Under the pieces are notes generated by a model. The model saw only the letters and a program-made list of their open reading frames with translations, was not told the DNA's origin and searched no databases. From Schaalia sp. HMT-172 (GTDB lineage Bacteria > Actinomycetota > Actinomycetes > Actinomycetales > Actinomycetaceae): a stretch of 64,000 nt of DNA. This document shows positions 48,088 through 57,503 of this stretch, in pieces (the stretch's first letter is position 1; each line of letters begins with the position of its first letter). A program made the translations under genes and the position numbers. The stretch is from positions 248,001 to 312,000 of the forward strand of contig NZ_CP130058.1 in the NCBI RefSeq assembly GCF_030644365.1, in the 5' to 3' direction.

Positions 48088-49893
48088 TCAGGAGGAAGCC
48101 GGAACGAAGGCCGTGACTCCCGTCTTGCTGGTGCCGATCAGCATGTCGTCGAAGACCCACGTGTGCGATTCCGCTGCGTCAAGCTCGGCAGAGTTGAAGT
48201 TCTTATTCGTCGCCGTGTTGAAGAAGTAGCTGCCCTTCGGCGCGAGGGGGAAGTCGCGGATGTACATGGCCGATCCGTCGGCGCTCGCGCGCACGTCTTT
48301 GACCAGGAAGATACAACTGTCGGTCTGGTACGGACGGATGTTGTCGGGGACCGAGACCGTGCGCGTCGACGCGTCGGAGGTCAGGGTGAGCTCCAGCGTG
48401 GCGCAGTCATTGCCCGTGATCTCAACAACGCCCGTCGTCCATGAGGCGGTCTTGTCCTTCGTGAAGAAGTCACTGAGCTGCGCCAGCGTCGGAGCTCCTC
48501 CATCGCGCGTGGGCTGCGTGCCGTACCGATTTTGGCTGAAGGTCCCCCGAATGCCGCCGACGCTATCGTAGGCATACTTAGTCTTGAGCCATGGAGCTAC
48601 GATGACACCGTCGCTTGCCTGGTCGAGGTCGTAGGAGCTTGTGTCGTCATATGGATCGCCCAGGTTCGTGAGCTCGCCGGTGTGGACGTTGAGGAGCTGG
48701 GGGACCTCGTCGTAGCCGGGGACAATGAGAATCGAGGCCTGCTCGCCGCTGCCGATAAGGGCACTGTCAGGGGTCGTGTAGTCCATGTGACCCAGGCCGT
48801 AGAAGCTCTGTTTCACCGTCGTCGCTTTCCAGACCTCAGTCCAGCCGCCGGAGTCCTGCGACCAGCCCGTGCAGTGGCCGTCGGTGAGGCAGGTGACCAC
48901 GATGCCCTCGGAGACGCCCATGGGGTATGCCTCGCCCCAGGGGGCCTGGGTTATCGTCCCCGTCGCCTTATCGATAACGAGGTCGCGGAAAAAGAGTAGA
49001 TCGTCATCCCAGACGAACTGAGGAGTGAAGGTTTTGTACGTGTGCGTCGACGTCTCAGCGTTCGTCTTCCACAGGAGCCTCGGCTCGGTTCCAGACACGT
49101 CGTAGGCCATGACCGTCACGCTCCGGCCCCGCGACGTCGTCGCCCGATCGAAGAAGGCGAGGTAGAGAGTCGACCCCTCAGCGTGGACGTGTGGGGCGAA
49201 GATAAACCTCTTGGGGTCGATGGGGATCGTCCATGCGACCGCGATTCCCGACGCCCACTCGGGCGACAGGGAGTGAGTGTTGAGCGCTGTTCCGCGGTAT
49301 CCGGGCTCGCGGACCGGCTCGCCCGCCTGCTGCGAGAACGAGCGGAAAAAGGACGTCCCAATCACGATCGCGACGACGCAGGCACAGGCGATCAGGATGA
49401 GGCGCAGGTGCTTTTTCACGGGGGTAACGGATTCGCCGGAATCCTCGTGAGGCTCCGGTGCGTGTCCGTGGGTGATCGATTCGTGCTCGCCCGCGTCCTC
49501 GGCCGGGGACGAGGCCGGGGCTTGGATCGTCGGTCCGGGTGCGGTCGGCGCGGCCTCCGTTTCCGCCTGACCAGCCACGGCCTCGTCGTCGGACGTGGGT
49601 GGGGCGAACCTGAGGAGCTCCCCAATGTCGGGCAGAGGATCAACGCTGGGGTGGGGCGCGACGTCCGACCCCGGGACGCCTGCCTCCGACGTGCCGGTGT
49701 CCGCCTGGCCAGCCACGGCCTCGTCGTCGGACGTGGGTGGAGCGAACCTGAGGAGCTCCTCAATGTCGGGCAGGGGCGCCAGGTCCGGCAGCGGCGCGAA
49801 ACCCATGTGCCCCGCGGTCTCGTCCCCACTCTCGCCCGAGGGGAGGGGTTGCGTCCCGTCGGGCGGGGACCAGCGCAAGTCGTCATTGCTCAT
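48088..49893 (-). CDS. Membrane-anchored propeller-like protein, subfamily C (C2)
   Basis: This 601-residue protein has a long cytosolic tail of about 165 residues. It begins MSNDDLRWSPPDG and contains two copies of LPDIxELLRFAPPTSDDEAVAGQA, whose DEAVA is encoded by GGCCTCGT-word copies. The membrane helix is at about 171-187 (LILIACACVVAIVIGTSF). The outer domain starts PGYRGTALNTHSLSPEW; VVTCLTDGHCTGW, PTLAQLSDFFTKDKTASW and FDDMLIGTSKTGVTAFVPASS follow. I use the ATG at 49891-49893; the extra upstream frame is not conserved. Confidence 0.83.
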   Translation of the reverse strand: MSNDDLRWSPPDGTQPLPSGESGDETAGHMGFAPLPDLAPLPDIEELLRFAPPTSDDEAVAGQADTGTSEAGVPGSDVAPHPSVDPLPDIGELLRFAPPTSDDEAVAGQAETEAAPTAPGPTIQAPASSPAEDAGEHESITHGHAPEPHEDSGESVTPVKKHLRLILIACACVVAIVIGTSFFRSFSQQAGEPVREPGYRGTALNTHSLSPEWASGIAVAWTIPIDPKRFIFAPHVHAEGSTLYLAFFDRATTSRGRSVTVMAYDVSGTEPRLLWKTNAETSTHTYKTFTPQFVWDDDLLFFRDLVIDKATGTITQAPWGEAYPMGVSEGIVVTCLTDGHCTGWSQDSGGWTEVWKATTVKQSFYGLGHMDYTTPDSALIGSGEQASILIVPGYDEVPQLLNVHTGELTNLGDPYDDTSSYDLDQASDGVIVAPWLKTKYAYDSVGGIRGTFSQNRYGTQPTRDGGAPTLAQLSDFFTKDKTASWTTGVVEITGNDCATLELTLTSDASTRTVSVPDNIRPYQTDSCIFLVKDVRASADGSAMYIRDFPLAPKGSYFFNTATNKNFNSAELDAAESHTWVFDDMLIGTSKTGVTAFVPASS

Positions 49894-49897
49894 GGGG

Positions 49898-49909
49898 CGT
49901 TTGTACCAC
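49898..49909 (-). promoter_or_regulatory. Array-2 start-proximal box of C2 (GTGGTACAAACG)
   Basis: A slightly divergent copy of the box, four bases before the ATG; the -10-like hexamer is TACAAA. Confidence 0.5.
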
Positions 49910-49951
49910 ACGCGCGTGCCGGCTGGCGCGGATCGGCCGCCTCGGCCCCGT

Positions 49952-50005
49952 ACGACTCGTCCCCGACGCGACCGAGCATGCTCTCGGGCGTCGGGGACGA
50001 GTCGT
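49952..50005. repeat. 54-bp palindrome containing the second identical 42-bp copy
   Basis: Eighteen-base perfect arms (ACGACTCGTCCCCGACGC and complement) surround the same core as at 45259-45300. It lies between C3 and C2 and may end C3 transcription. Confidence 0.8.
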
Positions 50006-50017
50006 GTAGAGAACCGC

Positions 50018-51445
50018 TTACAGGGTCCGTGGCGTCACGGCGATGACTTCGCCGCTACGCGCCCCGACGAGCAAGTCGTCGAAGACCCACACCAGGTTCG
50101 TGGCCTCGTCCAGCTCCGGCGACACGTAGGTCAACTCCCGTTCCATGCCGAAGAAGAAGGGACCGGTGGGGGACGACGGCAAGCACTGGACGAACAGCGC
50201 CTTACCGTCTGCGCTGGCGCGCATCTGTGTGGCAGGCCAGTTGGCCGGCAGGGCGTGGTCGGAGTATGACTCACCGGGGTTGATCGTGCGGCTGGAGTTC
50301 CCGCTGGTCGGGCTCACCGCCAGGAGATGACCGTTGACGTCCCCCGAATAGGGTTGCTCGACGGTGGCCGTCGTCCACGGGGCGCCGCCCTGCGTCATGA
50401 AAGAACTGAGTTCTGCCACGCTCGGGAGAGCGCGGTCTGACGCCGGGAAACGGTCGAGCGTCCACCCCGCCCCGACAGTGCCCACGACCTCGCCCGCGGT
50501 GTTGTAGGCAATACTCTCCTTCTCGTCGGCGACCAGTACTCCGTCGCTCGCCAGCGTGACCCTGGAGGCGGAAGGGCCTGCCGTGGAGGGGGCCTCCCCG
50601 AGCGTCGTGAGTGCGCCCGTGGCCGGGTTGATGAGCTGCGGGGCCTGGTGGGCCTCGTCGACCGGGACGGCCACGGCAGCGCCCGCGCCGCTGCCGATGA
50701 CGGCGCTCGCGGGAGCCGTCAGACCCGAGTGGGCCAGGCCCGCGCGGCGCTGGGGTGAGGTCGTCGTGGACCACAGCCTCGTCCACGCGCCCGAGTCGCG
50801 GGACCAGCCGGAGCACGAGCTGAAGGTGTCGCAGGTGACGAGGACGCCGCCCGCCACCCCCATCGGCAGGTCGGAACCCCAGGGCGCCTGCGTCTGGGTA
50901 CCGGTCGAGCGATCAACGATGATGTTGCTGAGGAGGATCTCCTCCTGTGTCGAGACGGAGGACGGGAACGCGTCGGCGCGAATTCGGGACGGTTGGGGCC
51001 CGGTCGTGGTCCACTGGGCGACCGGCTCGCTGCCCGACACGTCGTAGGCGGACACGGTGGTCACGGCCTCGCTCCCGCTCCCGTAGGCGAGCACGTACAG
51101 GGTCGACCCCTCTGCGATCAGATGCGCGGGCAGAAGAGCGTCGCTGGTGGGCAGGGTCCAGGCCGTTGCGACGCCCGAGGCCCACGCGCCGGAGAGCTCG
51201 TTCGTGTTGGTGGCCGTCCCCCGGTAGCCTGTCGCATCCGGGTTCGTCTGCTGCTCCGAGCCGGTGATGTGCGGAGGTGGGGTCGCCGCCGGGCCGGGCA
51301 GCTGGTGGGCGCTCGTGCTCAGCGAGGGCGCGAGGAAAGCCCCGAGGCTCGCGACGAGCGCGACGCCCGTCGTCAGGAAGAGGCGCGTCGGTCGCATGGG
51401 CGTCGTCCTCGCGGAGGCCGCGTACTGGGGGGCGTTGGTGCTCAT
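50018..51445 (-). CDS. Membrane-anchored propeller-like protein, subfamily C (C3)
   Basis: This 475-residue protein has a short cytosolic lead (MSTNAPQYAASARTTPM), a membrane helix at about 20-38 (LFLTTGVALVASLGAFLAP), then ATGYRGTATNTNELSGAW. The cysteine loop LVTCDTFSSCSGW, the segment PSVAELSSFMTQGGAPW and the end FDDLLVGARSGEVIAVTPRTL are present. It is the only C member without an [FWY]-[AS]-P-P tail motif and has the weakest start box (CAGAAATG, spacing longer by four). The next gene upstream ends 62 bases before its start. The ATG at 51443-51445 is chosen by family alignment. Confidence 0.82.
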   Translation of the reverse strand: MSTNAPQYAASARTTPMRPTRLFLTTGVALVASLGAFLAPSLSTSAHQLPGPAATPPPHITGSEQQTNPDATGYRGTATNTNELSGAWASGVATAWTLPTSDALLPAHLIAEGSTLYVLAYGSGSEAVTTVSAYDVSGSEPVAQWTTTGPQPSRIRADAFPSSVSTQEEILLSNIIVDRSTGTQTQAPWGSDLPMGVAGGVLVTCDTFSSCSGWSRDSGAWTRLWSTTTSPQRRAGLAHSGLTAPASAVIGSGAGAAVAVPVDEAHQAPQLINPATGALTTLGEAPSTAGPSASRVTLASDGVLVADEKESIAYNTAGEVVGTVGAGWTLDRFPASDRALPSVAELSSFMTQGGAPWTTATVEQPYSGDVNGHLLAVSPTSGNSSRTINPGESYSDHALPANWPATQMRASADGKALFVQCLPSSPTGPFFFGMERELTYVSPELDEATNLVWVFDDLLVGARSGEVIAVTPRTL

Positions 51446-51507
51446 GGGTGTGTCATTTCTGTCGTCGCTCGGGGTGGGGCGCGGGCGGGTGTTCAGGGGT
51501 TGGAGCC

Positions 51508-52959
51508 TCACGAGGCCTTCGGCGTGAACGCCACGACGCCGTCGATTGTCACGCCGATGGCCAGGTCGTCGAAGGCCCACGAGAGGTCCTCGGCGTCGTG
51601 GAACTCCGCCGACCCATGTCCCTGGCCGCTGGCCTTGTCGAAGAAGAAGCGGTTACCCGTGGTATTGGCTTCGACGGACTCGACGTACACGACCGACACG
51701 TCGGCGCCGGCGCGGACCTCTGAGGGCCAAAAAGTGCTGAAGTGGTACTGGTCGTTGTTGGCGGGATCAAGATCGAATGCTGGGCTTCCGTCACTCGGCG
51801 TCACCGTGAGGGCGACGGCCCCCGTCTGGGCAGTGACCACGGCATTCGACCACGCGGGCAGGCCTCCGACCAGGAAATCGGTGAGTTCCGATGTGGAGGG
51901 CACGCGTCCGTCGCGCGTTGGTCTTCTCAGCGACTTCTCGTAGGAGTGAACTCCCGTGATGAAGCCGTCGGCGTCGTAGGCGACGACAAGGTCGTCGTTG
52001 AACGCCACGATCCCATCGCTGGCAATGGCGAAAGACACCACGTTGTTGTCCCTATCCCTAAAGGGGCTCGCAGAGGCGGCGTCCGTGACCTGCCCGGTCC
52101 GCGGATCAAGGAGCTGCACCAGGTGAGTCGGCGAGTCGACGGGCAGGACGACCGACTGGTGTTCCCCGGTGCCGATCACGGGAGTATCTGGATAGGTGAG
52201 CATGGTCGACCTGCGCAGGCCGCCCTCTTGGCTGGCCGTGCTTGTCTCCCACCGGCGCACCCACGAGGAGGACTCCTGCGTCCAGCCCGAGCACGCCTGT
52301 TTGCCATCGCACGCCACGACGACGCCGTCAACGGCCGCGAGCGCCTTCGACCCCTCCCATGGGGCCAGGGACTGGGCGCCCGTCGCCTTGTCGATGACGA
52401 TGCTTCCGACGATGAACTGGTCTCCATCTGACACGAAGGTGGGGCGCCCGAAGGACTCGGGAAGAGAGCCCGTCGTGCGCCACAGCTCGCGCGGCTGCTC
52501 GGAGGAGATGTCGAAGGCCGCGACGGTGGCCTGGTGGCTGGCATGGTCGGGGTTTTCGAAGAACACGTACAGGGTGGTGCCCTCAACGGTCGTGATCGCG
52601 CGGGGGCCGTACTGTGAGGACGGGAAGGGGATCCTCCACGCCGTCTCGACGCCCGAGGCCCAGGCGGGGGAGATCGCTCCCGTGCTCGTGGAGGACCCCG
52701 AGTAGCCGACGGTAGGGGCGGAGGTGAATGAATGGTGAGGGTCCTGACCCCCCAGGGTCTGCGTGAGCTGACGGATGCCGAGGACGGCGACGATGACGAC
52801 GATGACGCACAGCAGAGCCACGAGGAGGACTGGCCTCCCGCGTCTCCTCGCGTGGGGCCGCGCATTGGCGGGCTGGGGGATTGGGGGCGTCCCGCTCGGC
52901 GACACCCACTGCTCGGCCTGCGGGGGAGTGTTTGTGCCCGGATGATCGTCATTGCTCAT
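51508..52959 (-). CDS. Membrane-anchored propeller-like protein, subfamily C (C4)
   Basis: This 483-residue protein starts MSNDDHPGTNTPPQAEQWVSP, with a cytosolic Pro-rich tail and Arg-rich stop-transfer region (HARRRGRP). The membrane helix is at about 46-64, and TVGYSGSSTSTGAISPAW opens the outer domain. The cysteine loop is VVACDGKQACSGW, followed by PSTSELTDFLVGGLPAW and FDDLAIGVTIDGVVAFTPKAS. The internal stretch VVLPVDSPTHLVQLLDP corresponds to the piece retained in the remnant at 46073. The start lies four bases after the conserved box. Confidence 0.83.
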   Translation of the reverse strand: MSNDDHPGTNTPPQAEQWVSPSGTPPIPQPANARPHARRRGRPVLLVALLCVIVVIVAVLGIRQLTQTLGGQDPHHSFTSAPTVGYSGSSTSTGAISPAWASGVETAWRIPFPSSQYGPRAITTVEGTTLYVFFENPDHASHQATVAAFDISSEQPRELWRTTGSLPESFGRPTFVSDGDQFIVGSIVIDKATGAQSLAPWEGSKALAAVDGVVVACDGKQACSGWTQESSSWVRRWETSTASQEGGLRRSTMLTYPDTPVIGTGEHQSVVLPVDSPTHLVQLLDPRTGQVTDAASASPFRDRDNNVVSFAIASDGIVAFNDDLVVAYDADGFITGVHSYEKSLRRPTRDGRVPSTSELTDFLVGGLPAWSNAVVTAQTGAVALTVTPSDGSPAFDLDPANNDQYHFSTFWPSEVRAGADVSVVYVESVEANTTGNRFFFDKASGQGHGSAEFHDAEDLSWAFDDLAIGVTIDGVVAFTPKAS

Positions 52960-52963
52960 GTGT

Positions 52964-52975
52964 CGTTTCTACCAT
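52964..52975 (-). promoter_or_regulatory. Array-2 start-proximal box of C4 (ATGGTAGAAACG)
   Basis: ATGGTAGAAACG lies four bases before the ATG, with TAGAAA at six. Confidence 0.55.
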
Positions 52976-53009
52976 AGGGCAATTGCGGTGTGGTAATCCG
53001 ATGCCGGCC

Positions 53010-54779
53010 TCAGGAGGAGGCGGGCACGAAGGCCGTGATACCCGTTGTGCTCATGCCGATCAGCATGTCGTCGAAGACCCAGGTCAGCTGCGTGGCCTGC
53101 GTGAGGCTTCTCGATGAGTCCGAGGAACCGTCGGCGGTATCGATGACGTAGCTGGTCCGATCCCGGGGGGCGAGGGACCTGACATAGAGGGCCGAGCCGT
53201 CCGCGCTGACACGCAGATCCTCCGGGGTGAGTGCGCAGTCATCGCGAGTGTACAGGCGTGCGGCATTGGGGACGGGGGCCTCGCGAGTCGAGTCGTCGGA
53301 CGTGAGAGCGACCTCGAGCGTGCACTCGCCGGTGCCGGTCATGCGCGCTGTCCCCGTTGCCCACTCAGCCTTGCCCTGCGCCATAAAGGCCTCGATCTGC
53401 GACGTGGTCGCACGTGTGCCATCCATGCTGGGCACCGGCAGATTGTGCTCGGCTGTAAACGTCGACTGGAAGTTACCCTCGCTGTCGAAGACCCAGCCGC
53501 GAGAAGTGGACTTCTCGAAGACGATGAAGCCGTCGGAGGCGACCTCGACCAGTCGATCCGTGGCATCCCCGTCGTGACTGCTCAGGCTCGTGACTGCCCC
53601 GGAATGGACATCGATGATCTGCGGGAGCTCATTGCTGGCGGTGGGGACCAGGACGGAGGTGCGTTCGCCGCTGCCGGAGACGACGGTGCCCGCGGGAGCA
53701 AAGCCCAGATTGTTCTCACGCACCCCGTCGCTGGCCTGTGTTGCCGTGGTCGTCGTCCATAGGTTCGTCCATTCGTCGCCCTCCTGCGTCCACCCGCTGC
53801 ACGTCGTTGTGGCCGAGCACGTCACCACGATGTTCTCGGCGAACGCGAGCGGAAAATCCTTGCCCCAGGGGGCCGAGGCCTCGTTCCCCGTCGCCTTGTC
53901 GAGGATGGTGCCCCGGAAAAAAATCTGGTCGTCGCCTGAGACGAACGCCGGCGCGTAGTCGGACTGGGCCGCCGGGGTGTCCGTGCGGACAGGCGTTGCC
54001 CACAGGGGTTGGGGCATACGCCCGGTCAGGTCGTAGGCCCCAACAGTGTAGGTGGAACTATTCGCGTGCATAGCGACGCCGTAGGCCACGTACAGGGTCG
54101 AGCCCTCCACGTGCATCGGGTGCGTCACGTTGGCCACTCCACTGGGCGTAGGAATTGTCCACGCGGTACTAATACCTGCGGCCCATGCGGGCGACAGAGC
54201 GTGCGTGTTTTGTGCGGTGCCGCTGTAACCGGGCGACGGCGTTGTCGGTGCCTGTGTGCTTGCCAGGTACGGCATCCTGACGGGAGCCGGGGTATTGGCC
54301 TTATTGCCGAGGTGGACCAGGTGGGCGATGAGGAGGGCGGCGGAAAAGACGAGCCAGAACGCGATCCTGAGGTTCCTGGAGGCTGTCTTGGTCTCTTCCT
54401 CGCTCGGGAGTTGCCTGGGTGCCGTGGCGTTGGTCGGCGCGGTGGTGCTGTCGGGCTCCGCCTGGGACGAGGCCGTGGCCACGCTCGTCGGTCTTGAGGC
54501 AGGCGTGCGCTTCGTAGTGGCTGAGCGCTTGCGAGAGCCCCGACGGCCGGGAGGAGCGTACTTGCTCAGTTCGGCCTTGGAGTACGCGTGGGGCGTGTCC
54601 GGCGCGGCAACGAAGTGAGTGGTCGGGTCGGCCTGCGCCGAGGCGTCGGTGCCCGCCCGGGTTGCCCCGGCCTCGTCATCGCCGGATGGAGGGGAGAACC
54701 TGGAGAGTGCGTCCCCCTCGGTCGCGGAGTCACAGTGTGTCTCGTCGGATGGGTGCCGGCGCGGCTCGTCGTTGCTCAT
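53010..54779 (-). CDS. Membrane-anchored propeller-like protein, subfamily C (C5)
   Basis: This 589-residue protein has a cytosolic tail of about 145 residues with LSRFSPPSGDDEAG and ELSKYAPPGRRGSRKR, two copies of the short aromatic-[AS]-P-P motif, and a word-encoded ATASS. The membrane helix is at about 143-160 (FWLVFSAALLIAHLVHLG). PGYSGTAQNTHALSPAW, VVTCSATTTCSGW, TTSQIEAFMAQGKAEW and FDDMLIGMSTTGITAFVPASS follow. Its last 70 bases are nearly identical to those of C6, a sign of recent exchange. Confidence 0.83.
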   Translation of the reverse strand: MSNDEPRRHPSDETHCDSATEGDALSRFSPPSGDDEAGATRAGTDASAQADPTTHFVAAPDTPHAYSKAELSKYAPPGRRGSRKRSATTKRTPASRPTSVATASSQAEPDSTTAPTNATAPRQLPSEEETKTASRNLRIAFWLVFSAALLIAHLVHLGNKANTPAPVRMPYLASTQAPTTPSPGYSGTAQNTHALSPAWAAGISTAWTIPTPSGVANVTHPMHVEGSTLYVAYGVAMHANSSTYTVGAYDLTGRMPQPLWATPVRTDTPAAQSDYAPAFVSGDDQIFFRGTILDKATGNEASAPWGKDFPLAFAENIVVTCSATTTCSGWTQEGDEWTNLWTTTTATQASDGVRENNLGFAPAGTVVSGSGERTSVLVPTASNELPQIIDVHSGAVTSLSSHDGDATDRLVEVASDGFIVFEKSTSRGWVFDSEGNFQSTFTAEHNLPVPSMDGTRATTSQIEAFMAQGKAEWATGTARMTGTGECTLEVALTSDDSTREAPVPNAARLYTRDDCALTPEDLRVSADGSALYVRSLAPRDRTSYVIDTADGSSDSSRSLTQATQLTWVFDDMLIGMSTTGITAFVPASS

Positions 54780-54783
54780 GAGT

Positions 54784-54795
54784 CGTTTCTATGGG
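54784..54795 (-). promoter_or_regulatory. Array-2 start-proximal box of C5 (CCCATAGAAACG)
   Basis: CCCATAGAAACG lies four bases before the ATG; TAGAAA at six is conserved and the upstream bases are degenerate. Confidence 0.5.
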
Positions 54796-54829
54796 AGGGC
54801 AGTCGTGGTGTGGTGATAGGACGGTGATC

Positions 54830-56881
54830 TCAGGAGGAGGCCGGTACGAAGGCCGTGATACCCGTTGTGCTCATGCCGATCAGCATGTCGTCGAAGACCC
54901 ACATGGTCTGTTTCGGCAGGTTGAGAAGGTTTGATGTGTAGGCGAGCCCGTTGGCGGTATCGATGAAGTACCGTCTCTCGTCCTGGTAGCTGAAGGTATC
55001 GGCGTAGAGAACCGAACCGTCCGCACTCACGCGTACTTCCCCAGGATTGAAGTAGCACGAGCTGGTCATGTACGTGCTCAGCACGCCGGGGACCGGGGTT
55101 GTGTGCGTGGACCCGTCGGAGGTGAGGGTGACCTGGATGGAACAGCCGTCCTCACCGAGGAGGCCTACCGTGCCCGTCGCCCAATTCGCGGTCTTCGTCG
55201 TCATGAAGGTCGTGATATCCGCGGTGCTCGGATTGTTGCCGTCACGGCTGACTGCGGGTAGACGGCGGTACCCGCCTGCGGAGAACGTGGATTGGAGGGC
55301 GCCCGAGCTATCGAGAAGGAGCCCCTGTTGTTGGCTGGCGTCGACGATGATGAAGCCGTCGGTTGCCACCTCGACGTATTGGCCGAGGCCTGACTGATCA
55401 GGAATGGGCAGCGTCGATGTTTCGCCGGTATGGATGTTGATGATCTGCGGGGCTTCCTGATAGTTGGAGGGAACCAGGAAGGAAGCTAGCGCGCCACTGC
55501 CGGAGAGGGTAGTGCCCGCGGGGGAATAGCCCAAGCCCTGGTAAGCCCACCCGTAGGAGGTCTGGGAAATCGTTGTCGTCGTCCACAGGTTCGTCCACTC
55601 GCCGGATGCCTGCGTCCATCCGTTGCAGGTGGATGGCGGCGTGCAGGTCACCACGATGCCCTCGGCCTGCGCGAGGGGAATCTCTATGCCCCACGGAGCC
55701 TGGGTGTGTTCGCCGGTTGCCTTGTCGACGACTACGTCGTGGAAAAAGAGCTGGGTTTCGTTCGACAGGAACGCGGGCTCGTAGGTGACGACCGCTGAAT
55801 TTTCCGTGGGTCCGACCGTGTCCCACAGGAGGGCGGGTTCCTCACCGGACAAGTCGTAGGCCACGACTCTGAGGGTGGAGCCGCTTTGGTCCGTGCCCCT
55901 TGCTGTGGTGGCGATGTAGAGGACCTGACCATCGACATACATATGTGGTGTCAATCGAGTCATTTCTGGCGGCAGCTCGAGCGTCCACGCGGTGGCCACG
56001 CCCGACGCCCACTGAGGCGACATCGAGTGCGTGTTCGTGGCGCTCCCGCGGTACCCGGGGTCGCGGGGCGGCAGATTCTCCGCACGTTCGCGTACCTGAG
56101 TGCTCGTCGCAGCGGTGGCGTCCGCCGACGGCTTCGACGAAGGCACCGATGAGGACCCGAACAGACCGGGAACGAAGAGAACAATCCCGACGCTGAGCGA
56201 GGCAACGCCGGCGAGCGCGATCATGACGACGGACGGTTTGCGCTTGACAGCTGTCGTGTCCACCCACGTCCGCGAGGGCTCGGGGTCTGGGGCGCGCAGC
56301 GCAGTCGGCGTCCGGTCGCCTTCGGACGTCCTCCGCGACGAGGCCGTGGCGGCCGCTATGGACGCGACGTCACGCGAGGCAGGTTGTGGCTCCTCCGAGG
56401 TGGCCTCGTCTGGCAGCAGCTCGAATGCGCTTACGGAAGTGCTGGCCAGCACAGCGGCACCGCGAACGTTCCTCGCCGGGGCTTCCTCGGCCTGGGGCCA
56501 GGCGACGACGCTCTCCATCGGCTCTTTCTCATCGTCAGGTGCTGTCGGCTCTTCCGTGAGGGGCTGCGCGATGGCCGGCTGCGGCGCGAGCTCGGGCAGG
56601 GGTGCGACGCCCGCGAGCAGGTCCATCTCCTGCGGACCTTCTGGTTGTGCCTGTTCGGTGATCGCCTCGTCGGCGGGCGGGGTCAGAGTGAAGAAATCAT
56701 CGAAATCCGGCAGAGGCGCTAGCTCCGGCAGAGGGGCGAGCTCGGGTAGCGGACTAAAGGTCGGAAGGTCACCAAACTCGGGGAAATCCGGGGTATTGGC
56801 CAACGGCTCCCCGTCCCGTCCACCGGAGGGGCGAGACTGCGCCTCGTCGTCGGGACTGCGGTGGGGGTCGTCGTTGCTCAT
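54830..56881 (-). CDS. Membrane-anchored propeller-like protein, subfamily C (C6)
   Basis: At 683 residues this is the largest family member, because of a cytosolic tail of about 220 residues rich in Glu, Pro and Ala. It contains a PLPELAPLPELAPLPDF repeat, FFTLTPPADEA and two word-encoded segments (AATASS, PDEATSEE). The membrane helix is at about 218-238 (VVMIALAGVASLSVGIVLFVPG). The outer domain has PGYRGSATNTHSMSPQW, VVTCTPPSTCNGW, PSTADITTFMTTKTANW and FDDMLIGMSTTGITAFVPASS. The ATG at 56879-56881 is four bases after the box. It lies downstream of ispF but has its own promoter. Confidence 0.83.
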   Translation of the reverse strand: MSNDDPHRSPDDEAQSRPSGGRDGEPLANTPDFPEFGDLPTFSPLPELAPLPELAPLPDFDDFFTLTPPADEAITEQAQPEGPQEMDLLAGVAPLPELAPQPAIAQPLTEEPTAPDDEKEPMESVVAWPQAEEAPARNVRGAAVLASTSVSAFELLPDEATSEEPQPASRDVASIAAATASSRRTSEGDRTPTALRAPDPEPSRTWVDTTAVKRKPSVVMIALAGVASLSVGIVLFVPGLFGSSSVPSSKPSADATAATSTQVRERAENLPPRDPGYRGSATNTHSMSPQWASGVATAWTLELPPEMTRLTPHMYVDGQVLYIATTARGTDQSGSTLRVVAYDLSGEEPALLWDTVGPTENSAVVTYEPAFLSNETQLFFHDVVVDKATGEHTQAPWGIEIPLAQAEGIVVTCTPPSTCNGWTQASGEWTNLWTTTTISQTSYGWAYQGLGYSPAGTTLSGSGALASFLVPSNYQEAPQIINIHTGETSTLPIPDQSGLGQYVEVATDGFIIVDASQQQGLLLDSSGALQSTFSAGGYRRLPAVSRDGNNPSTADITTFMTTKTANWATGTVGLLGEDGCSIQVTLTSDGSTHTTPVPGVLSTYMTSSCYFNPGEVRVSADGSVLYADTFSYQDERRYFIDTANGLAYTSNLLNLPKQTMWVFDDMLIGMSTTGITAFVPASS

Positions 56882-56885
56882 GAGA

Positions 56886-56897
56886 CGTTTCTATCAT
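56886..56897 (-). promoter_or_regulatory. Array-2 start-proximal box of C6 (ATGATAGAAACG)
   Basis: ATGATAGAAACG lies four bases before the ATG, with TAGAAA at six. Confidence 0.55.
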
Positions 56898-56996
56898 GCA
56901 ACCGGGCCCGGAGTGCACTCGCGGCAGTGAACGGGAATGCGGGCAGGCCTCACGCTCGGCAGCCTCGACGGTGCCGAGCATTCGACAATGGGGGAC

Positions 56997-57488
56997 CTAC
57001 TCGGCGCGCACCATGAGGACGCTTGCCAGCGCGGCCACGCCCTCGCCTCGTCCCGTGAAACCCAGGTGATCCGACGTCGTTGCCGACACGGTGACCGTGC
57101 CGCCCGCGATCTCGCTCATGACCGTGCAGGCCTCGGGCAGGCGAGCCGCCATGCGCGGGCGGTTGCCGACCACCTGCACGGTCGCGTTGCCCAGCACCCA
57201 CCCGGCCTCGGCGGCCATGCGGCGCACCTCCTCAAGGAGCGCGCGCCCCGACGCGCCCGCCCACTCGGGGCGATCCACGCCGAAGACCGTGCCGAGCTCG
57301 CCCAGGCCCGTGGCCAGCAGCATCGCGTCGCACAGCGCGTGCGCGGCGACGTCGGCGTCCGAATGGCCCTCAAGGGGGCGCTCGCCCGGCCACTCCAGGC
57401 ACGCGACCATCAGCGGGCGCGGCGAATCGGGGGCGGCGAACGCGTGGACGTCAACCGCTTGGCCGACGCGGAAAGGCAGATCAGTCAT
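56997..57488 (-). CDS. ispF: 2-C-methyl-D-erythritol 2,4-cyclodiphosphate synthase
   Basis: This 163-residue MEP-pathway enzyme forms the cyclic diphosphate. It has the metal-binding DVH ([10 protein letters not shown]) and the conserved [17 protein letters not shown], then LGELGTVFG and the C-terminal [19 protein letters not shown]. It is an essential housekeeping gene lying between propeller genes C6 and C7, 15 bases after the C7 stop, so it is probably read from the C8 promoter as the third gene of a C8-C7-ispF unit. No separate promoter is visible. Confidence 0.93.
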   Translation of the reverse strand: MTDLPFRVGQAVDVHAFAAPDSPRPLMVACLEWPGERPLEGHSDADVAAHALCDAMLLATGLGELGTVFGVDRPEWAGASGRALLEEVRRMAAEAGWVLGNATVQVVGNRPRMAARLPEACTVMSEIAGGTVTVSATTSDHLGFTGRGEGVAALASVLMVRAE

Positions 57489-57503
57489 GGAACCAGGGTA
57501 GCG

